Assembly (NCBI RefSeq): GCF_016741935.1 | Contig: NZ_JAERRG010000002.1 | Span: 62,001-126,000 of the forward strand | Direction: 5' to 3' | Length of the DNA: 64,000 nucleotides | Source: Streptomyces endocoffeicus | GTDB lineage: Bacteria; Actinomycetota; Actinomycetes; Streptomycetales; Streptomycetaceae | Made by a program: the position numbers and the translations under genes | The notes under the pieces: generated by a model | Told to the model about the DNA's origin: nothing | Seen by the model: the letters and a program-made list of their open reading frames with translations, nothing else | The model's database searches: none | In this document: piece after piece, positions 51,302-61,472 of the stretch | How the letters are laid out: each line of letters starts with the position of its first letter | Numbering within the stretch: the stretch's first letter is position 1

Positions 51302-54300
51302 GTGGCGGACGTAGCGTCGGACGCATCGGATGAAACGGGCAAAAGGGATGCGGGTGGGTCGGATGCGGATGGCCCGGAAGCCGGACAGGGCTGGGTAAAG
51401 CGGCTGTTCGGCTACTGCTGGCAGTACCGCAGCGATGTGCTGCTCGCCCTCGGCGCCTCGCTCGCCGGAATGGCCGTCATGGCGCTCGTCCCGCTGGTGC
51501 CGAAGCTGATCATCGACGATGTGATCGTCTCGCGTGATCGGTCGCTCGCCCCCTGGGCCACCCTGCTGATCGTCGCCGCCCTCGTGGTGTACGTCCTCAC
51601 CTACGTCCGCCGCTTCTACGGCGGGCGGCTCGCCCTCGACGTCCAGCACGCCCTGCGCACGGAGATGTTCGCGGCCATCGCCCGCTTCGACGGCAGACGG
51701 CAGGACAAGCTCTCCACCGGCCAGATCATCGGCCGGGCCACCAGCGACCTTCAGCTGATCCAGGGCCTGCTCTTCATGGTGCCGATGATGATCGGCAACA
51801 TTCTGCTCTTCCTGGTCTCGCTCATCGTGATGGCGGTGCTCTCGCCGCTGCTCACCGTCGTCGCCCTCGCCGTCGCCCCCGCCCTGTGGATCCTCGCTTC
51901 GCGCAGCCGCATCCGGCTCTTCCCCGCCACCTGGTACGCCCAGGGGCAGGCGGCCGCCGTCGCGGGCGTGGTGGACGGGGCCGTGACCGGTGTCCGGGTG
52001 GTCAAGGGGTTCGGGCAGGAGGCGCAGGAGACGGACAAGCTGCGGGAGGTCGGCCGGGGGCTGTTCGCGGCCCGGCTGCGGACCGTAAGGCTGAACTCGC
52101 GCTACACCCCGGCCCTCCAGGCCGTCCCCGCCCTCGGTCAGGTCGCCATGCTGGCGCTCGGCGGCTGGATGGCCACGCGGGGCCAGATCACCCTCGGCAC
52201 CTTCGTGGCATTCTCGACCTACCTCGCCCAGCTCGTGGGCCCGGTGCGGATGCTCACGATGCTGCTGACCATCGGGCAGCAGGCGCGGGCCGGGGTCGAG
52301 CGTGTCTTCGAGCTCATCGACACCGAGCCCGTCATCGACGAGCGGCCCGATGCCCGGGAGCTTCCCGGGGACGCCCCGGCGACGGTCGAGTTCGACCGGG
52401 TGAGCTTCGGCTACGACCCCGAGCGGCCGGTGCTGTCCGAGGTGTCCCTGCGCATCGAGCCGGGCGAGACCCTGGCCGTCGTGGGCGCCTCCGGAAGCGG
52501 CAAGTCGACGCTGTCCATGCTGCTGCCGCGCTTCTACGACGTGTCGTCGGGCGCGGTGCGGATCGGCGGCCACGATGTGCGGGAGCTGACGTACGACTCG
52601 CTGCGCGGGGCGGTCGGGATGGTGCCGGAGGACAGCTTCCTCTTCTCCGACACCGTACGCGCCAACCTCGCCTACGGGCTGCCGGACGCGAGCGAGGAGC
52701 GGATCCGGGCCGCCGCCCGTGCCGCGCAGGCCGACGGCTTCATCTCCGAGCTGCCGAACGGCTATGACACCGAGGTCGGCGAGCAGGGGATGACCCTCTC
52801 CGGCGGCCAGCGCCAGCGGCTGGCCCTGGCCCGCGCGATCCTCACCGACCCCCGGCTGCTCGTCCTGGACGACGCCACCTCGGCGGTGGACGCGCGCGTC
52901 GAGCACGAGATCCACGAGGCGCTCCGGGGCGTCATGGCGGGCCGCACCACCCTGCTGATCGCCCACCGCCCCTCCACCCTCGCCCTCGCCGACCGCATCG
53001 CGGTCATGGACCGGGGCCGGGTCGCGGACGTGGGCACGGACGAGGAGCTGAGGGCGCGCAGCGCCGTGTACCGGAGCCTGTTGACGGACGAGACCGAGTC
53101 GCGCGGCGACGGGCCGGGCGGCGACGGCTCGGGCGGCGCGGTCGCGCCGCCGACGGGGAACGGCTCCCGGCCGTGGGCCGGGGCCGACGACCTGGCCCCG
53201 GGCGCGCCACGCGGCGCCGCCGCGCACGCGCCGGGGCTCGCCGGTGCGTTCGGTGGTGAGGCCGCCGCGACCGGGTTGGCCGAGCCGTGTCTCGACGGCG
53301 GGCCGCCCGCCGACGGCGACGGCACGGCGCACGGCACGGCGCACGGCCCCGAGGGGCGCCCGCGCCCCTCGGCGGCGGCGGGTTGGCGGGCGCGCGGTGG
53401 GGACGACCCCGCGCACGCCGCCGGCGAGGCGGCGGTCCGTGATGGGGTGGCGGCCGAGCCGTGGGTGCCGTCCGGCGGCGACAGGGGGAGGGATTGTCCG
53501 CACGGTGGGGACGACCCCGCGCACGCCGTTCGCGAGGGGGAGGGCACCGTATGGGCGCCGGACGGGGACAGCGCCGGCTGTCCGCCGGACGGGGCCGTGG
53601 CGGGCCACCCGGCGCGCCCGAGCCACGGCGGGGTGACCCCCGAGCTATGGGTGCGGCCCGATGGTGAGCGCCGTAAGGGCGACACGGCGGCGGGCGCGGG
53701 GGCCGGGGCCGTGGCCGGGCCGGGGCTCGCGGGGGCGCTGTCCGGGATGCCGGCCACCCCCGAGCTGCTCGCCAAGGTCGCCGCCCTGCCGCCCGCCACC
53801 GACACCCCCGACATCGACGAGGAGCGGGCCATCCGCGCCGAGGAGACGTACGGGCTGCGGCGGTTGCTGCGCGGTTTCGGGGCGCCGCTCCTGGTCGCGC
53901 TGGCGCTCGTCGCCGTGGACGCGGTCGCCGGGCTGCTGCTGCCCGTGCTCATCCGGCACGGGATCGACCAGGGCGTCCAGCGGCTCTCGCTCGGCGCGGT
54001 GTGGGCCGCCTCCGGGCTCGCGCTCCTCGTCGTCCTCGCGCAGTGGGCCGCCCAGATCGGCGAGACCCGGATGACCGGGCGGACCGGTGAACGGGTGCTC
54101 TACGCCCTGCGCGTGAAGATCTTCGCCCAGCTCCAGCGGCTCGGTCTCGACTACTACGAGCGCGAGCTGAGCGGCAAGATCATGACGCGGATGACCACCG
54201 ATGTCGACGCGCTGTCCACGTTCCTCCAGACCGGTCTCGTCACCGCCGTGGTCAGCCTGCTGACCTTCTTCGGCATCCTGGTCGCGCTGCTCATCATCGA

Positions 54301-55576
54301 CGTGGAGCTCGCGCTGGTGGTCTTCCTGACGCTGCCGCCGCTCATCATCGGCACGGTGGTGTTCCGGCGCCGCAGCGTCAAGGCGTACGAACTGGCCCGT
54401 GAGCGCGTGAGCGTGGTCAACGCGGACCTTCAGGAGAGCGTGGCGGGGCTGCGGATCGTGCAGGCGTTCCGGCGCGAGGGGTCCGGCCGGGAGCGGTTCG
54501 CGGCGCGCAGCGACGCCTACCGCCAGGCGCGGATCCGTGGTCAGCGGCTGATCTCGGTGTACTTCCCGTTCGTCCAGCTGCTGGCGTCCGTGGCCACCGC
54601 GCTGGTGCTCATCGTGGGCGCCGGGCGGGTCGGGGACGGCACGCTGACGGCGGGCGCGCTGGTGGCGTATCTCCTCTACATCGACCTGTTCTTCGCCCCC
54701 GTCCAGCAGCTCTCCCAGGTCTTCGACGGCTATCAGCAGGCCACCGTGTCACTGGGCCGCATCCAGGAGTTGCTGCGCGAGCCCACCACCACACCGGTGG
54801 CCGAGGCGCCGCGCGAGGTGCGCGCGGTGCGCGGCGACATCGCCTTCGACGATGTGCGGTTCCGGTACGGCGACGGCGAGGAGGCGCTGGCGGGCATCTC
54901 GCTCACGATCCCCTCGGGGCAGACCGTGGCGTTCGTCGGGGAGACCGGGGCCGGCAAGTCCACTCTGGTCAAGCTGGTGGCGCGGTTCTACGACCCGACG
55001 CGGGGCGCCGTGCGGGTGGACGGTGTGGATCTGCGCGAGCTCGACCTCACCGGATACCGCGGCCACCTCGGGGTGGTCCCGCAGGAGCCGTATCTCTTCG
55101 CCGGGACGGTGCGCGACGCCATCGCCTACGGGCGGCCCGGCGCGAGCGACGCGGAGGTGGAGGCCGCCGCGCGGGCGGTCGGCGCCCATGCCATGGTGGC
55201 GTCGCTCGACGGTGGCTATCTGCACGAGGTCTCCGAGCGCGGGCGCAATCTCTCCGCCGGGCAGCGGCAGTTGATCGCGCTGGCGCGCGCCGAGCTGGTG
55301 AACCCGGACATCCTGCTGCTCGACGAGGCCACGGCCGCGCTCGATCTGGCCACCGAGGCCCTGGTCAACCAGGCCACGGATCGTCTTACGGGACGGCGCA
55401 CCACACTGGTCGTCGCCCACCGGCTGACCACCGCCGCCCGTGCGGACCGGGTGGTGGTCCTGGACCACGGCCGGGTCGTCGAGGACGGTACCCATGCGGA
55501 GCTGGTGGCGCGGGACGGCCGGTACGCCGCGCTGTGGCGCACGTTCACGGGCGAGACGGCCCCCGCGGCCGTCTGA
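51302..55576 (+). CDS. Fused double ABC exporter (TMD-NBD-TMD-NBD)
   Basis: A 1,424-aa full-length ABC exporter in one chain. Half 1: six helices (about residues 45-330) and NBD1 with Walker A GASGSGKST (about 395), signature LSGGQRQRLALARAI and Walker B LLVLDDATSAVD, where Asp replaces the catalytic Glu. Then comes a 240-residue low-complexity Gly/Ala/Asp/Pro linker (about 600-840). Half 2: six helices and NBD2 with Walker A GETGAGKST (about 1214), signature LSAGQRQLIALARAE and canonical ILLLDEATAALD. Thus one ATP site is probably degenerate, as in heterodimeric exporters such as TM287/288. GGGAGG lies 8 nt before GTG 51302. The substrate is probably a lipid or drug, unproven. Confidence 0.95.
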   Translation: MADVASDASDETGKRDAGGSDADGPEAGQGWVKRLFGYCWQYRSDVLLALGASLAGMAVMALVPLVPKLIIDDVIVSRDRSLAPWATLLIVAALVVYVLTYVRRFYGGRLALDVQHALRTEMFAAIARFDGRRQDKLSTGQIIGRATSDLQLIQGLLFMVPMMIGNILLFLVSLIVMAVLSPLLTVVALAVAPALWILASRSRIRLFPATWYAQGQAAAVAGVVDGAVTGVRVVKGFGQEAQETDKLREVGRGLFAARLRTVRLNSRYTPALQAVPALGQVAMLALGGWMATRGQITLGTFVAFSTYLAQLVGPVRMLTMLLTIGQQARAGVERVFELIDTEPVIDERPDARELPGDAPATVEFDRVSFGYDPERPVLSEVSLRIEPGETLAVVGASGSGKSTLSMLLPRFYDVSSGAVRIGGHDVRELTYDSLRGAVGMVPEDSFLFSDTVRANLAYGLPDASEERIRAAARAAQADGFISELPNGYDTEVGEQGMTLSGGQRQRLALARAILTDPRLLVLDDATSAVDARVEHEIHEALRGVMAGRTTLLIAHRPSTLALADRIAVMDRGRVADVGTDEELRARSAVYRSLLTDETESRGDGPGGDGSGGAVAPPTGNGSRPWAGADDLAPGAPRGAAAHAPGLAGAFGGEAAATGLAEPCLDGGPPADGDGTAHGTAHGPEGRPRPSAAAGWRARGGDDPAHAAGEAAVRDGVAAEPWVPSGGDRGRDCPHGGDDPAHAVREGEGTVWAPDGDSAGCPPDGAVAGHPARPSHGGVTPELWVRPDGERRKGDTAAGAGAGAVAGPGLAGALSGMPATPELLAKVAALPPATDTPDIDEERAIRAEETYGLRRLLRGFGAPLLVALALVAVDAVAGLLLPVLIRHGIDQGVQRLSLGAVWAASGLALLVVLAQWAAQIGETRMTGRTGERVLYALRVKIFAQLQRLGLDYYERELSGKIMTRMTTDVDALSTFLQTGLVTAVVSLLTFFGILVALLIIDVELALVVFLTLPPLIIGTVVFRRRSVKAYELARERVSVVNADLQESVAGLRIVQAFRREGSGRERFAARSDAYRQARIRGQRLISVYFPFVQLLASVATALVLIVGAGRVGDGTLTAGALVAYLLYIDLFFAPVQQLSQVFDGYQQATVSLGRIQELLREPTTTPVAEAPREVRAVRGDIAFDDVRFRYGDGEEALAGISLTIPSGQTVAFVGETGAGKSTLVKLVARFYDPTRGAVRVDGVDLRELDLTGYRGHLGVVPQEPYLFAGTVRDAIAYGRPGASDAEVEAAARAVGAHAMVASLDGGYLHEVSERGRNLSAGQRQLIALARAELVNPDILLLDEATAALDLATEALVNQATDRLTGRRTTLVVAHRLTTAARADRVVVLDHGRVVEDGTHAELVARDGRYAALWRTFTGETAPAAV

Positions 55577-55686
55577 GCGCTCCGCTGGACGTGCCGTGAT
55601 GCGTCTCGTCTCGGCCGTCTGTGGTGCTCGGGCGTCTGCGGCGTCGTCGTGGCTGGTCGTGCCCACGCGGCGGAGCCGCACATCGA

Positions 55687-55716
55687 CACAGCCCCGCGCC
55701 CCTTCGGGGCGCTGTG
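55687..55716. terminator. Terminator after the ABC exporter
   Basis: A GCGCCCC-TTC-GGGGCGC hairpin, extended by CACAG/CTGTG with a small bulge on the left arm, 110 bp after the exporter stop and before a convergent gene. Confidence 0.7.
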
Positions 55717-55799
55717 GAACCACAGCGAACTTCTTCCGGCCTCGGCAGCGCGCACCGGTCATCCGGCCGTACGGCCGGTAACGCTTAGCGTTCGCCCAT

Positions 55800-55816
55800 T
55801 GTTACGTTGGGTAACA
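55800..55816. promoter_or_regulatory. Inverted repeat TGTTAC-N5-GTAACA
   Basis: Perfect 6-bp arms with 5-bp spacing, directly beside the stop of the leftward gene, between convergent genes. It looks like a regulator site, but no promoter or target is evident. It could be a relic. Confidence 0.35.
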
Positions 55817-56260
55817 TCACGGTTCCATGCCGCTGGCCCTCGCTATGCCCTCCACCTCCCGCCGGTCCCGCTCCCGCTGCTCCGCCTCGGCCGCCACCCG
55901 CTGCTTGTGGCGGTGCAGGAAGTCGGGGTCCCCGGCCCGCTCCTGAGGCACCAGCACCTTCATGCCCTTGGCGTGCGGACTGTCGCCGAGGTCGACCACC
56001 ACACGCTCGTCCTGGGAGGTGAGCAGGCCGAACAGCACCAGCAGCTCGGCCTGGAGTGCGGGGGTGAACAGCTCTTTCTCCTCCGGGCCCATCCCGAGCT
56101 CGTACGTCCCCCCGCGGACGGCCGGTGAGGTGCTCAACTCGCGCAGCAGCCGCATCAGCAGCTCCAGCGAGCGAGGGTCGATCCGATCCTGCAATTCGTT
56201 CAGATACCGCGTCAGCCGCTCGGCCCGTTCACTCCGGTCGTGCCGTTCGTCTCGGTCCAT
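55817..56260 (-). CDS. Conserved hypothetical protein
   Basis: A 147-aa highly charged helical protein: RTERAERL-like start DRSERAERLTRYLNELQDRI, PRSLELLMRLLRELSTSPAV, ELFTPALQAELLVLFGLLTS, QDERVVVDLGDSPHAKGMKV, and a coiled-coil tail (RHKQRVAAEAEQRERDRREV). I recognise no domain. ATG 56260 is chosen since homology-like sequence begins MDRDER; a longer start at 56281 is possible. No ribosome site is visible. It is divergent from the S37 peptidase gene. Confidence 0.68.
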   Translation of the reverse strand: MDRDERHDRSERAERLTRYLNELQDRIDPRSLELLMRLLRELSTSPAVRGGTYELGMGPEEKELFTPALQAELLVLFGLLTSQDERVVVDLGDSPHAKGMKVLVPQERAGDPDFLHRHKQRVAAEAEQRERDRREVEGIARASGMEP

Positions 56261-56442
56261 ACAGTCAGCATGAGTCATCACAGCCCGCTACGAAAGAGGG
56301 CGGGGGTAACAACTCTCCGTATTCGGCCTCGGGTTGGAGCGTTGACGGCATCTGGCGACGCGAGTGTGTGCCCGGATAGGTTCTCGGCGACCTGTGCGAA
56401 TTCACGGGGCAGTGGGTCAACACGGCAGTAAGGGGAGGGTGC

Positions 56443-57846
56443 ATGCGCAAGATGCTCAGATGGCTGTTGTCGCTCGCGATACTGGTGGGGACGGTCGGCG
56501 CGGGCGCCGGAAGCGTGTCCGCGGCACCGGCCGCCCCCGCCCAGCCGGACATCAAGGAACGTGTCCTGGCGATTCCCGGAATGCGTTTTGTGGAGGAGCA
56601 GCCCTACGAGGGTTATCGCTTCCTCGTCTTCAGCTACGCCCAGCCGGTGGACCACCGGCATCCGTCCAAGGGCACCTTCCAGCAGCGGTTCACGCTGCTG
56701 CACAAGGCGACCGACCGGCCCACGGTCTTCTACACCTCGGGCTACAACGTCACCACCGCACCGCGCCGCAGTGAGCCCACGCAGCTGGTGGACGGCAACC
56801 AGGTGTCCATGGAGTACCGTTTCTTCACTCCCTCCCGGCCCCAGCCCGCCGACTGGTCCAAGCTGGACATCTGGCAGGCCGCGAGCGACCAGCATCGCCT
56901 CTTCCGGGCCCTGAAGCCCGTCTACGGCAAGAAGTGGCTGGCCACCGGCGGCAGCAAGGGCGGGATGACGGCCACCTACTACCGCCGCTTCTACCCCCGG
57001 GACATGGACGGCACCGTCGCCTACGTCGCGCCCAACGACGTGGCCGACAAGGAGGACTCCGCCTACGACCGCTTCTTCGAAGGCGTCGGCACCGCCGAAT
57101 GCCGCACCAAGCTCAACGCGGTGCAGCGCGAGGCGCTGGTGCGGCGCGACGAGATCGTGAAGCGCTACCAGAAGTGGGCGGACGACGAGAAGCAGACCTT
57201 CACCGTCGTCGGCAGCGCCGACAAGGCGTACGAGAACGTGGTCCTGGACCTGGTGTGGGCCTTCTGGCAGTACCACCTGCTGAAGGACTGCGCGGACGTC
57301 CCCGCCCCGACCGCGTCCACCGACGAGCTGTACGGCTTCATCGACGAGATCTCGGGCTTCTCCGCCTACACCGACCAGGGCCTGGAGACCTACACGCCGT
57401 ACTACTACCAGGCGGGCACCGAGCTCGGCTCGCCCACCTTCAAGACCCCGCACCTGGCCGGGCTGCTGCGCTACCCCGGCATCTACGCCCCGCGCAGCTA
57501 TGTGCCGCGTGACATCCCGATGCGCTTCAAGCAGGGCGTGATGGCGGACATCGACCGCTGGGTGCGGCACGACGCCCACCGGATGCTCTTCGTCTACGGC
57601 CAGAACGACCCATGGGGCGCCGAGCGCTTCCGGGTCGGCAAGGGCGCCAAGGACGCGTACGTCTACACGGTGGCCGGCGGCAACCACGGCTCCAGCATCG
57701 CCCAGCTGGCGGCCGAGGAGAAGGCCAAGGCCACGGCGGAGGTGCAGCAGTGGGCGGGCGTCAGCACGACGAGCAAGCCCCTCGCCCGGCATGACGCGAA
57801 GCTGGACCGCCGCGAGACCGAGCGCGAGCCGGTGTTGCGGCCCTGA
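56443..57846 (+). CDS. Secreted S37-family tripeptidyl aminopeptidase
   Basis: A 467-aa exported serine peptidase of the PS-10/S37 family, which takes tri- or tetrapeptides from N-termini, often after Pro. A Sec signal (MLRWLLSLAILVGTVGAGAG) precedes the mature start near APAAPAQPD. Catalytic residues: Ser in WLATGGSKGGMTATYYRRFY, Asp in LFVYGQNDPWGAERF and His in VAGGNHGSSIAQL. The length fits S. mobaraensis-type enzymes, which trim secreted proteins such as transglutaminase. GGGAGG lies just ahead of ATG 56443. A strong terminator follows. Confidence 0.93.
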   Translation: MRKMLRWLLSLAILVGTVGAGAGSVSAAPAAPAQPDIKERVLAIPGMRFVEEQPYEGYRFLVFSYAQPVDHRHPSKGTFQQRFTLLHKATDRPTVFYTSGYNVTTAPRRSEPTQLVDGNQVSMEYRFFTPSRPQPADWSKLDIWQAASDQHRLFRALKPVYGKKWLATGGSKGGMTATYYRRFYPRDMDGTVAYVAPNDVADKEDSAYDRFFEGVGTAECRTKLNAVQREALVRRDEIVKRYQKWADDEKQTFTVVGSADKAYENVVLDLVWAFWQYHLLKDCADVPAPTASTDELYGFIDEISGFSAYTDQGLETYTPYYYQAGTELGSPTFKTPHLAGLLRYPGIYAPRSYVPRDIPMRFKQGVMADIDRWVRHDAHRMLFVYGQNDPWGAERFRVGKGAKDAYVYTVAGGNHGSSIAQLAAEEKAKATAEVQQWAGVSTTSKPLARHDAKLDRRETEREPVLRP

Positions 57847-57861
57847 GTGGCCCATACCTGG

Positions 57862-57897
57862 TGAGAAGGGCGTCCGCCACGGCGGACGCCCTTCTCA
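57862..57897. terminator. Bidirectional terminator between S37 and GH3 genes
   Basis: Perfect 17-nt arms TGAGAAGGGCGTCCGCC / GGCGGACGCCCTTCTCA with a 2-nt centre. The right arm covers the stop codon of the convergent GH3 gene. Confidence 0.92.
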
Positions 57898-59814
57898 GTA
57901 CGTCAGCCCGTGTCCGATCGGGTACAGCACCCGGGACGGGTCGTCCGCGTGCCGGACCGCTACCGGCAGTTTGCCGCGCGGGGTGGTCCGGCCCGCGATG
58001 ACGCGGGCGGCGGCGCGCAGTTCCACGTCCGTCCAGCAGTAGGCGGCCAGCGAGGCGCCGGGGGCCGTGTCGCGGCCGTTCAGGCGCGCGATGTCGTAGG
58101 GGTTGCGCAGGGCCAGGTGCACCACCGGCACGCCGGTGGCCACCAGGCGTGCCACCAGGGTGCGCTGGGCGGAGCCGGAGGCGATGTCGTACGTCGTCAC
58201 GATCACCGCGTCCCGCCCGCGCGCCGCGGCGACCGCCGCCTCGACGCGCTGCGCGGAGGGGCCGGGGGAACTGGCGGTGCCGGTGGTGAGCGCCTCCGTG
58301 CGGAAGCCGAGCCCGGACAGGGCGCGGGCCAGGACGGACGTCGGCGGGCCGCCGGTGCCGGAGGGTGCCGCGGCGTCCACGCCCACCACGAGCAGGTCGC
58401 GGTGGCGGCGCGGCGACAGCGGGAGCAGTCCGCCGCGGTTGGTGATCAGGGTGGTGGTGCGCTCGGCGATACGGTCGGCGGTGGCGCGGTGCTCGCGGGT
58501 GCCCACCGTGCGGTTGACCGCGCGGTCGCTGGTGTACGGATCGTCGAACAGGCCCCGGCGCACCTTGAGTTCGAGGACGCGCCGCAACGAGCGGTCGACG
58601 CGGTCCTCGCTGATCTCGCCCGCTCTGACGGCCTTGCGCACCCCCTCGAAGGCGAGGGACAGGCTCGGCGGGTTCAGCAGCTGGTCCACGCCCGCCTTGA
58701 GCGCGAGCACCGGCACCCGGTCGTCGCCGTACTTCTTCCGCACCCCCTCCATCCCGAGCGAGTCGGTGACCACCACCCCGTCGTAACCCAGCTCCTCGCG
58801 GAGCACACCGGTGAGGATGGGGCGGGAGAGCGTGGCCGGGTCGTCGCCCGGGTCGAGCGCGGGGAAGAGCAGATGCGCCGTCATGATCGAGTCGATTCCG
58901 GCCTCGATCGCGGCCCGGAACGGCGGAGCGTCCAGCCGCTCCCACTCCTTCCGGGAGTGGGTGATCCGCGGCAGCCCGACATGGCTGTCCACGCTGGTGT
59001 CGCCGTGGCCGGGGAAGTGCTTGGCGGTGGCCGCGACCCCGGCGCTCTGATAGCCCTCCACCTGGGCCGCCACCATCCGGGCCACGGCCTTCGGATCGGC
59101 CCCGAAGGAGCGCACCCCGATCACCGGATTGGCGGGGTCGACGTTGACGTCCGCGATCGGGGCGTAGTCCTGCCGGATGCCGAGCGCGGCCAGCTCCGCC
59201 CCCGCGGTGCGCGCGGCCGTACGGGCGTCTGCCGCACTCCCGCCCGCGCCGAGCGCCATGGCGCCCGGGAACAGCGTGGCGGGCGCGCCGACCCGGGCGA
59301 CGGTGCCGTACTCCTGGTCGGTGGAGAGCAGGACGGGGACGGGCACGGAGGTGGCGAGCGCGGCCTTCTGGATGCCGTTGGAGAGCGCGGCCACCTGGTG
59401 GGGATCGCGAATGTTGTGCGCCCATCCGATGTACATCACCCCGCCCACGTGATACTTCGCGATCAGCTCGGCCGCGTTGTCGACCCCTAGCTCCTTGCGG
59501 TTGGCCGCGACATCGGCGGGGTCGGGGCGGGTGGCCGAATGGCCGTACACCCGCGTCACGAAGAGCTGGCCGATCTTCTGGTCCAGCGTCATCCGCCCGA
59601 TGAGCCCGTCGATCCGCCGGCGGTCGCGCTCGTGGTCCCGGCCGGTCTCCGTGGTGGGCCGGGAGGGGGCCGCGGAGGGGCTGCCGGAACCGCCGGTGGT
59701 GCGGCGCGCGGGGGTCGCGGGTGCGGGGGAGCTGTTCGTCGGTCCGCCGCATCCACCGGCCGCGGCGGCGGCCAGGGTGGCGGTGAGCAGGGCGCGGCGG
59801 GACGTCGTGTGCAC
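57895..59814 (-). CDS. GH3 beta-N-acetylhexosaminidase-like lipoprotein
   Basis: A 639-aa exported enzyme. The signal peptide HTTSRRALLTATLAAAAAGG ends in a lipobox (AAGGC), so the mature protein should be membrane-anchored. A Pro/Ser/Thr-rich spacer follows. The GH3 barrel has TLDQKIGQLFVTRVYG, VPVLLSTDQEYGTVAR, the NagZ-type loop KHFPGHGDTSVDSHVGLPRI (catalytic His-Asp dyad) and the nucleophile Asp in VVVTDSLGMEGV. A C-terminal alpha/beta sandwich domain (RDAVIVTTYDIASGS) follows. The loop indicates N-acetylhexosaminidase activity on muropeptide or chitin fragments rather than beta-glucosidase. GTG 59814 is preferred because GAAGGAG lies 5-6 nt upstream; ATG 59829 is an alternative. Confidence 0.92.
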   Translation of the reverse strand: MHTTSRRALLTATLAAAAAGGCGGPTNSSPAPATPARRTTGGSGSPSAAPSRPTTETGRDHERDRRRIDGLIGRMTLDQKIGQLFVTRVYGHSATRPDPADVAANRKELGVDNAAELIAKYHVGGVMYIGWAHNIRDPHQVAALSNGIQKAALATSVPVPVLLSTDQEYGTVARVGAPATLFPGAMALGAGGSAADARTAARTAGAELAALGIRQDYAPIADVNVDPANPVIGVRSFGADPKAVARMVAAQVEGYQSAGVAATAKHFPGHGDTSVDSHVGLPRITHSRKEWERLDAPPFRAAIEAGIDSIMTAHLLFPALDPGDDPATLSRPILTGVLREELGYDGVVVTDSLGMEGVRKKYGDDRVPVLALKAGVDQLLNPPSLSLAFEGVRKAVRAGEISEDRVDRSLRRVLELKVRRGLFDDPYTSDRAVNRTVGTREHRATADRIAERTTTLITNRGGLLPLSPRRHRDLLVVGVDAAAPSGTGGPPTSVLARALSGLGFRTEALTTGTASSPGPSAQRVEAAVAAARGRDAVIVTTYDIASGSAQRTLVARLVATGVPVVHLALRNPYDIARLNGRDTAPGASLAAYCWTDVELRAAARVIAGRTTPRGKLPVAVRHADDPSRVLYPIGHGLTY

Positions 59815-60049
59815 CCGCACTCCTTCCATGGGACGTTCGGAGGGGGCGGCTATCGGTGTGCAGGACACGCTGGGACACAAACCACGGCCGGGTCAAGGAA
59901 AGTTGGCCTTTCCCAATGGCCCGGAAGCGTAAAGGAAAAGACTGGTTAAAGACCGTGATCTGGTGTCCGCACGAAACCGGTACTAAACTCTCGACCAGGT
60001 ATGCGTAGTATTTGTATAAGGCATCCGTTCTCGCTTATGTTCCGTTTTC

Positions 60050-61270
60050 ATGACCCCACCGACGGGTGCCAAGCCCCCCACACACATCGCCATGTTCGGC
60101 ATCGCGGCACACGGGCACGTCAACCCGAGCCTGGAGGTGATCCGCGAGCTGGTGGCCCGCGGTCACCGGGTTACCTACGCCATCCCCGAGCCGTTCGCCG
60201 AGAAGGTGGCCGAAACCGGCGCCGAGCCGAAGATCTACACCTCGATCCTCCATGGTGAGAATGTGCCGGGCGCCAGAGGCTCCGATCTGATCGACTACAT
60301 CGAGCCGTTTCTCGCCGAGGCGGAGCAGGCACTTCCGCAGCATCTGGCGGCCTACGAGGGCGATGCGCCGGATCTGGTGATGTACGACGTCACCGCCTAC
60401 CCGGCGCATGTCCTCGCCCGTCGGTGGGGCGTGTCCGCCGTCGAGCTCGCGCCCAGCTTCGTGCCCTGGAACGGCTACCGCGAAGAGGTCTTCGAGCCGA
60501 TGTACGCCCATATGCGGCGGTCGGAGCGCGGCCGGGCCTACTACGCGCGCTACCGCAACTGGCTCGAGGGCAACGGCCTGGCCGACGCCGACCCCGACAC
60601 CCTCATCGGCCGCCCCAGCCGCTGTGTCGCCCTCATCCCCGAACTGCTCCAGCCCAACGCCGACCGCGTCGACACCGCCGTCTACAGCTTCGTCGGCGGC
60701 TGCCAGAGCGCCCGCCGCGACGTGGCGGAGTGGCGCCGCCCGGAGCGGGCCGCCGAGACCGACCGGATCCTGCTGATCTCGCTCGGCTCCACCTGGACCA
60801 GGGAACCCGGCTTCTACCGCGCGTGCGTCGCGGCGTTCGGCGATCTGCCGGGCTGGTACGTGGTGCTCCAGATCGGCGAGTTCGTCGACCAGGCCGACCT
60901 CGGCGAGATCCCGGCCAATGTCGAAACGCACACGTGGATACCGCAGTTGAGCGTGTTGCGGAAGGCCGACGCGTTTATCACCCACGCGGGTGCGGGCGGC
61001 GCCCAGGAGGGGCTGGCCTGCGGGGTGCCGATGGTCGCCGTACCGCAGGCCGTCGACCAGTTCCGCAACGCGGACACGCTCGAGGCGCTCGGGGTCGGCC
61101 ACCATCTGCCCAAGGCGGAGGCCACGGCTCCGGCGCTGCGCAAGGCGGTGCTCGATCTGGTGCACGACCCCGAGGTGGCCGCCCGCTGCGCCGCGCTCAA
61201 GGCGCGGATGGCCGCGGAGGGCGGGCCGGACCGGGCGGCGGACCTGATCGAGGCGGAACTGCCGGCCTGA
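60050..61270 (+). CDS. MGT-family (macrolide-type) glycosyltransferase
   Basis: A 406-aa GT1 enzyme of the OleD/Mgt type, which glycosylates macrolides and other small molecules with UDP-glucose. N-domain: [20 protein letters not shown] with the catalytic His in AHGHVNP. C-domain: [20 protein letters not shown], then the sugar-nucleotide signature [20 protein letters not shown] and [20 protein letters not shown], ending in QAVDQ with the Asp-Gln donor contact. The upstream region is AT-rich (TAGTATTTGTATAAGG) with no ribosome site, so a strong or leaderless promoter is possible. It may give antibiotic resistance; the substrate is unknown. Confidence 0.92.
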   Translation: MTPPTGAKPPTHIAMFGIAAHGHVNPSLEVIRELVARGHRVTYAIPEPFAEKVAETGAEPKIYTSILHGENVPGARGSDLIDYIEPFLAEAEQALPQHLAAYEGDAPDLVMYDVTAYPAHVLARRWGVSAVELAPSFVPWNGYREEVFEPMYAHMRRSERGRAYYARYRNWLEGNGLADADPDTLIGRPSRCVALIPELLQPNADRVDTAVYSFVGGCQSARRDVAEWRRPERAAETDRILLISLGSTWTREPGFYRACVAAFGDLPGWYVVLQIGEFVDQADLGEIPANVETHTWIPQLSVLRKADAFITHAGAGGAQEGLACGVPMVAVPQAVDQFRNADTLEALGVGHHLPKAEATAPALRKAVLDLVHDPEVAARCAALKARMAAEGGPDRAADLIEAELPA

Positions 61271-61472
61271 CACCCCGCGCGGAACCGGCGCGGGTCGCCG
61301 AGCGTCGAAGGGGCGTGCTGATGGGGAGTCTCCGCACGGCGGTAGTCGGCTTTGCCGCTGGCTGCGTCGCCGACCACCTTCTCCGCCGCCCGCGGCCAGC
61401 AGCACCCCGCCGCCGACGCGACACCCCTCCCAGAGCGTCGGCGGCGCGCAGCGGGCTCGGCCCGTCGTACGC

